NCBI GenBank assembly: GCA_041499515.1
Contig: JBGQKM010000081.1
Span: 1 to 19,817, forward strand
Source of the DNA: PALSA-1355 sp041499515
GTDB taxonomy: Bacteria; Planctomycetota; Planctomycetia; Pirellulales; PALSA-1355
Reading direction: 5' to 3'
DNA length: 19,817 bases
The position numbers were made by a program, and so were the translations under genes. The notes beneath the pieces were generated by a model. That model was not told where the DNA came from. It worked only from the letters and a program-made list of their open reading frames with translations, and did not search any database. The stretch's first letter is position 1. Every line of letters starts with the position of its first letter. Positions 16,212 through 19,817 of the stretch are shown here, piece by piece.

Positions 16212-17396
16212 TCAATTCAAGGTTTGTGCGTAGACCCGCAGGTAACGATCTACCGTGTGGTCAAACTTGTGATGCTCGGCCCGTGCACGGCAGAAGTCGG
16301 ACATCTGCCCGAGCCGTTGACGATCGCGGGCCAGGCCGGCGACGTGGTGAAGCAGGGCCTCGCCATCCCGCGGCTCGAACAGCAAGCCGCACCGCCCATG
16401 CTCGATGATTTCGGGGATTCCGCCCACGGCCGACGCCACGACGGGCACCCCCGCGCTCATGGCTTCGCAGAGGACCAGGCCGAACGGCTCGTGCCATAAT
16501 GAAGGAACCACCAGGACATCGACGTTGGACAAGAACTTGCCGGCATCTACCTGGCCAAGAAACCGCGCGCCGCGCGACTCGTATTTGGTCTTGAGCATTG
16601 TCACGTAGGCTGCGTCGCCGGAACCCGCGATGAGCAACTCACATTGTTCGCCCACTAGCGGCAGGAGTGCCTCGAGCATGAACTCGGTGCCTTTGGCATG
16701 AGCCAGCCGTCCCAAGTAACCGATGCGCAGAACCCGCGGCTCAGCGGACGCGGCAACGGTGGCACGCTCGGGGCTGCGCGGGTTGCCATTGTGAATGACG
16801 TGCTGCGTGGCGCGGCCAAAGTAACCGCCGTGCAGGTGCCGTTCGAGGGCAAAGCGGCTGCAGCCCACCACGGCATTGACGGCCTGCGAGTGTCTCGGTT
16901 TGAGCCAAGACATCAGCCGGCAGCCTCGGCACTGGACCGTGCAATTGGCGTCGCGCCGGAACATGGTCGTGGTCGGGCATAAAAGGGCGTAATCGTGGAT
17001 CGTATGGACCAACGGAATGCCCCTGGCGCTGACTTTCGACCAGACCGCCGAAGTAAACCCGGCAAGATTGTGCGAATGCACCAAATCCGGCCGTTCGCGC
17101 TCGATGAGCGTGTCAATATCCGAAGCGCCGCCGCGGCCAAACGCGTTCCGCAGATGCCAGACCGCCTTGAGACACCGCGTATGCCGGACGCCGTCAAACG
17201 GCCAATAGACATTCCGCAAACTAAACTCGTGCACCTGGAGCGTCTCCGTGCCGCTGCGCGCCGGTGTCGGGCTGAGACACGCCACGAGCACCTGATGTCC
17301 GCGGGCGACCAAACCAGCCGCAAGGCACTCCAAAAACACCTCGGCTCCGCCGTAGCGGCGAGGTGCGAAGAGCGTGTTGATATGCAGGATTCTCAT
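16212..17396 (-). CDS. GT4 family glycosyltransferase with a Cys cluster
   Basis: The 394-residue GT-B enzyme starts MRILHINTLFAPRRYGGAEVF (usual Gly-rich loop) and carries GYLGRLAHAKGTEF (226-239), LLIAGSGD (254-261), the EX7E motif EPFGLVLCE (303-311) and VGGIPEII. Four cysteines (140, 152, 156, 159) after HTIHDYALLC form a C-x11-C-x3-C-x2-C cluster seen in a subset of GT4 enzymes; a metal-binding or structural role is inferred. The start at 17396 is preferred over an in-frame codon at 17453 because the extra 19 residues fall inside the flippase gene and show no family similarity. It lies 7 bp after the flippase stop. It should add one sugar to the lipid-linked repeat unit. Confidence 0.92.
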   Translation of the reverse strand: MRILHINTLFAPRRYGGAEVFLECLAAGLVARGHQVLVACLSPTPARSGTETLQVHEFSLRNVYWPFDGVRHTRCLKAVWHLRNAFGRGGASDIDTLIERERPDLVHSHNLAGFTSAVWSKVSARGIPLVHTIHDYALLCPTTTMFRRDANCTVQCRGCRLMSWLKPRHSQAVNAVVGCSRFALERHLHGGYFGRATQHVIHNGNPRSPERATVAASAEPRVLRIGYLGRLAHAKGTEFMLEALLPLVGEQCELLIAGSGDAAYVTMLKTKYESRGARFLGQVDAGKFLSNVDVLVVPSLWHEPFGLVLCEAMSAGVPVVASAVGGIPEIIEHGRCGLLFEPRDGEALLHHVAGLARDRQRLGQMSDFCRARAEHHKFDHTVDRYLRVYAQTLN

Positions 17397-17403
17397 GGTC
17401 CGT

Positions 17404-18855
17404 TCAATTCGCCGAAATGAACAACGGAAGTGCCGGATGCGTCCAGACTCCAACGACTCTTTTGGCTAGCAGCCAGAGACTGATGCTTTGTGCCGCGACG
17501 ATACTGGCCGAAGTGACGGCCAACCCGACAATGCCAAAATTGAGCGCCGCCCAGCTTCCGAGGATGGACAGCGCGAGCGCCGCAACCAGGTTGATGACCA
17601 GCGAGCCGACCTGATGGCCCGTCATTTCCAGCGCACAGCCGCAGCTTCCGGCCAAGACCAGAAACAGTTGCCCGACACCCAAGATTCCCAGCGGCAGGGC
17701 GGCCTGGCGGAAATAGGGCCCGAAGAGCAATTCCAGGATCGGTCCACCCCACAAAATCAAGCACACGATCGCGGCGATCGAGGGCCAGGCGGCCCAGGAT
17801 GCGGCGCCACGCAAGACACGTTCCAGATCGCGCTCTCGCTGCTGGCCGTACAACTCGGCGATCGAGGAGATCACGGTCAAATTGACCATTTGCAACGGCA
17901 TGGTGACGATCAACATGAGCCGCCGCGCGGCGCCATAGAGGGCCAACTGGTCATGAGGCCAGCAGATCCCTGCGATCCATAAATCGGCCTGGGTTGTGGT
18001 GAAGGTCAGCAACTGAATCATCAACATCGGCACTGAGAATCGCAGCAAGTCGCCAACCGCGAGAGTGGATACCGGGTGCTGCGGTGCCGCGGTGACGAGC
18101 CGCGTGCGCGCGGCGCGCGCAAATCCGAAAACTGCCAACGGCAGACTGATGCCCATCGCCAAGAGGTTTAAAACGATCGCGGCAAAAAGGCTCGGCCTGC
18201 CAACGACCATGGCGGCCGCAATCAGGATCAAAAGAAAAATATTGCTCAACAGACCGCCGGTTTGGCCCCCCGAGAACAGACTGGCCAGCCGCAACTCGTG
18301 CAAGCTGCGGCAGGCCTCGGCCGTGAGCTGAAGTACGGCCAGCAATACCAAACTGGTAACCGCCATGGGGACGATTCCCGGAACGGCCTCCACGCCCAAA
18401 AACTTCGTGCCGTAATACGCCAGCACGAGCGCTGAGAGGCCGGCGATGCTCGTGATCGCCATCGCTGCCACGCCGATCATCAACCACAGAGCTTGGCGCG
18501 CCCGGCCCACGTCTCCTCGGCCGAGGCTCTCCGCGACAAACCGCACGACCGCCGTGTTTAGGCCAAGCATCGCCAGCAGGCTGCCGATCGCCAGCACGCT
18601 GCTGAGCAGCAGGAAGCTGCCGAACTCCGCGGGCGAGAGCCAGCGGGCCAGCGCCATGTTGACGAGCATCGTGACGCCGATACCCAACGACCTTCCGAAA
18701 ACGACCCACACGGCGCCCGTGCGCAGGCGACCATGGAGCGGCTGAACCGGCTGTTCGGGTTGGCTTGCGACGACGGCCGGGTCCTGTCCCAGCGCAAACG
18801 TTTCATCGCTGGACGCAACGCGTGGCGGCAATGTCGTTTCGAACTGAGTCGCCAT
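17404..18855 (-). CDS. Wzx-type oligosaccharide flippase (MATE/MOP superfamily)
   Basis: The 483-residue protein has a roughly 43-residue polar N-terminus and then about 12-14 hydrophobic segments. The first carries the family motif GAVWVVFGRSLGIGVTMLVN, followed by ARWLSPAEFGSFLLL, the usual polysaccharide-export signature. It should translocate the lipid-linked repeat unit across the inner membrane. Its ATG overlaps the stop of the phosphotransferase gene (TGATG), and GGAG lies 7 nt upstream, so this start is preferred to an in-frame codon at 18921. The long cytoplasmic N-terminus is mildly unusual. Confidence 0.92.
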   Translation of the reverse strand: MATQFETTLPPRVASSDETFALGQDPAVVASQPEQPVQPLHGRLRTGAVWVVFGRSLGIGVTMLVNMALARWLSPAEFGSFLLLSSVLAIGSLLAMLGLNTAVVRFVAESLGRGDVGRARQALWLMIGVAAMAITSIAGLSALVLAYYGTKFLGVEAVPGIVPMAVTSLVLLAVLQLTAEACRSLHELRLASLFSGGQTGGLLSNIFLLILIAAAMVVGRPSLFAAIVLNLLAMGISLPLAVFGFARAARTRLVTAAPQHPVSTLAVGDLLRFSVPMLMIQLLTFTTTQADLWIAGICWPHDQLALYGAARRLMLIVTMPLQMVNLTVISSIAELYGQQRERDLERVLRGAASWAAWPSIAAIVCLILWGGPILELLFGPYFRQAALPLGILGVGQLFLVLAGSCGCALEMTGHQVGSLVINLVAALALSILGSWAALNFGIVGLAVTSASIVAAQSISLWLLAKRVVGVWTHPALPLFISAN

Positions 18856-19817
18856 CAATAGGCTCCGTGTCGAAACAAGACGACTTTGATCGTCAACGCC
18901 AGAATGTATAAGTCGAGCCACAGCGTCCAGTTTCGCGCATAGTAGCGGTCAAGCTCGACGTGCTCGGCGTAACTGGTCTGGTTGCGGCCTGAGACCTGCC
19001 ACAGACCCGTAATACCGGGCAGGACGCTGCAAAACGCCTCAAAACTGCCATTAAAATCGACGATTTCTGACTCCAAGATGGGGCGCGGCCCCACCAGGCT
19101 CATTTCTCCGCGCAGCACGTTCCAGAGCTGCGGCAGTTCGTCCAAGCTAGTCTTGCGCAACCAACGACCGATCGGCGTGACGCGTGGGTCGTATTGTAAT
19201 TTGTGGTTGCGGTTCCATGCTTCGCGCGCTGGGGGATGGGCCGCCAGGTAATCGCTGAGCACCCGCTCGCCATCGCAAACCATCGTGCGAAACTTGCAGA
19301 CCATGAAGCGCTTGCCATTTCGACCGACGCGCTGCTGTCGATAGATTGCCGGACCAGGCGATCCCAACTTGATCAGTGCCGCGATGACGGCGACCAGCGG
19401 TAACAACAACGGCAGGCTGACAATCGTCAGCGAAACATCGATCGCCCGCTTGATCGCGCGGCGCAGCGGCGTGTGCCGGGCCGGTTCGCGGCTTCCTGGC
19501 CAGTCGAGACAACTGCTCGCGCGATGCCACAGGCTAGCCGATCCATCCAGATAGGAAATCACGGTCCGCCCGGCACGACCGATGCTGAGGCTTCCCATGG
19601 TTCTCTGCAGTCCTTCGTGCGGCCGATCGGGCATGGCCACGATGAGCCAGGGGTTGCCGAGCTCTCTCATCAGCGAGCTGGCACGAGACAGCGGGCCCAG
19701 CAGATACGGCGGCGTCGACCGCGGATCCATGGTCTGAAAGTCGCCAATGACTCCTAATGGGCGGAAACCCAAACGCGGATTACGAGTCAGAAATGAATAG
19801 ATCCGTGTCGCTGGAGC
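18855..19817 (-). CDS. Polyprenyl-phosphate sugar phosphotransferase, WbaP-like (5' end missing)
   Basis: 320 residues are visible; the frame stays open to the right edge, so the N-terminus (probably membrane segments) is missing. The first part (NPRLGFRPLGVIGDF and the following alpha/beta stretch) matches the domain before the catalytic part in WbaP-type enzymes. A single hydrophobic helix (about 126-150) is followed by the bacterial sugar transferase domain: RQQRVGRNGKRF, CKFRTM (174-179), TSLDELPQLWNVLRGEMSLVG with the Asp-Glu pair, GPRP and ITGLWQVSGRN. The enzyme transfers a sugar-1-phosphate from an NDP-sugar to undecaprenyl phosphate, the first committed step of repeat-unit synthesis. 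An apparent start near 19772 is a TTG inside the conserved domain and is not the true start. Confidence 0.93.
   Translation of the reverse strand, partial: APATRIYSFLTRNPRLGFRPLGVIGDFQTMDPRSTPPYLLGPLSRASSLMRELGNPWLIVAMPDRPHEGLQRTMGSLSIGRAGRTVISYLDGSASLWHRASSCLDWPGSREPARHTPLRRAIKRAIDVSLTIVSLPLLLPLVAVIAALIKLGSPGPAIYRQQRVGRNGKRFMVCKFRTMVCDGERVLSDYLAAHPPAREAWNRNHKLQYDPRVTPIGRWLRKTSLDELPQLWNVLRGEMSLVGPRPILESEIVDFNGSFEAFCSVLPGITGLWQVSGRNQTSYAEHVELDRYYARNWTLWLDLYILALTIKVVLFRHGAY

Overview
The window looks like a piece of a planctomycete chromosome, probably Pirellulales-like. The main clue is the large protein on the left. Its N-terminus carries a LEPR-xLL-type motif (LEPLESRSLLS), and it continues as a PQQ/quinoprotein-like beta-propeller, fibronectin type III, DUF11 repeats and L-type lectin modules, a giant extracellular architecture typical of that phylum. 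GC is high, and every well-supported gene lies on the minus strand. No RNA gene, insertion sequence, integrase or CRISPR array was seen.

Read in the direction of transcription (right to left), the layout is one compact run of eleven genes. First is a Wzx/Wzy-type exopolysaccharide (EPS) block: a polyprenyl-phosphate sugar phosphotransferase (truncated at the right edge), an oligosaccharide flippase, a GT4 glycosyltransferase, a Wzy/O-antigen-ligase-like membrane polymerase, two more GT4 glycosyltransferases, and, after a 141 bp gap, a Wzz/GumC-type chain-length regulator with an unusual Asn-Gly/His-Gly tail. Together these would start a lipid-linked repeat unit, extend it, flip it, polymerise it and set its length. 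No tyrosine kinase domain or outer-membrane exporter is visible here.

Next is a tightly coupled three-gene cassette unusual for an EPS cluster: a single-module non-ribosomal peptide synthetase (A-PCP-TE, no condensation domain), a glutamate-1-semialdehyde-aminomutase-like class III aminotransferase, and a stand-alone ANL-family AMP-forming ligase. Read against GrsA, the NRPS specificity positions give DLYNLSLIWK, a published cysteine code. The cassette is therefore a candidate for attaching or releasing a cysteine-derived group together with the polysaccharide. This is the most interesting part of the window.

The last gene, 76 bp downstream, encodes the propeller/lectin surface protein, at least 1,720 residues and truncated at the left edge. 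Its DUF11-DUF11-lectin block occurs twice in tandem with high nucleotide similarity. Its position at the end of the EPS operon suggests a carbohydrate-binding matrix protein that could bind the polymer made upstream. The whole window is coding; the longest intergenic gap is 141 bp.
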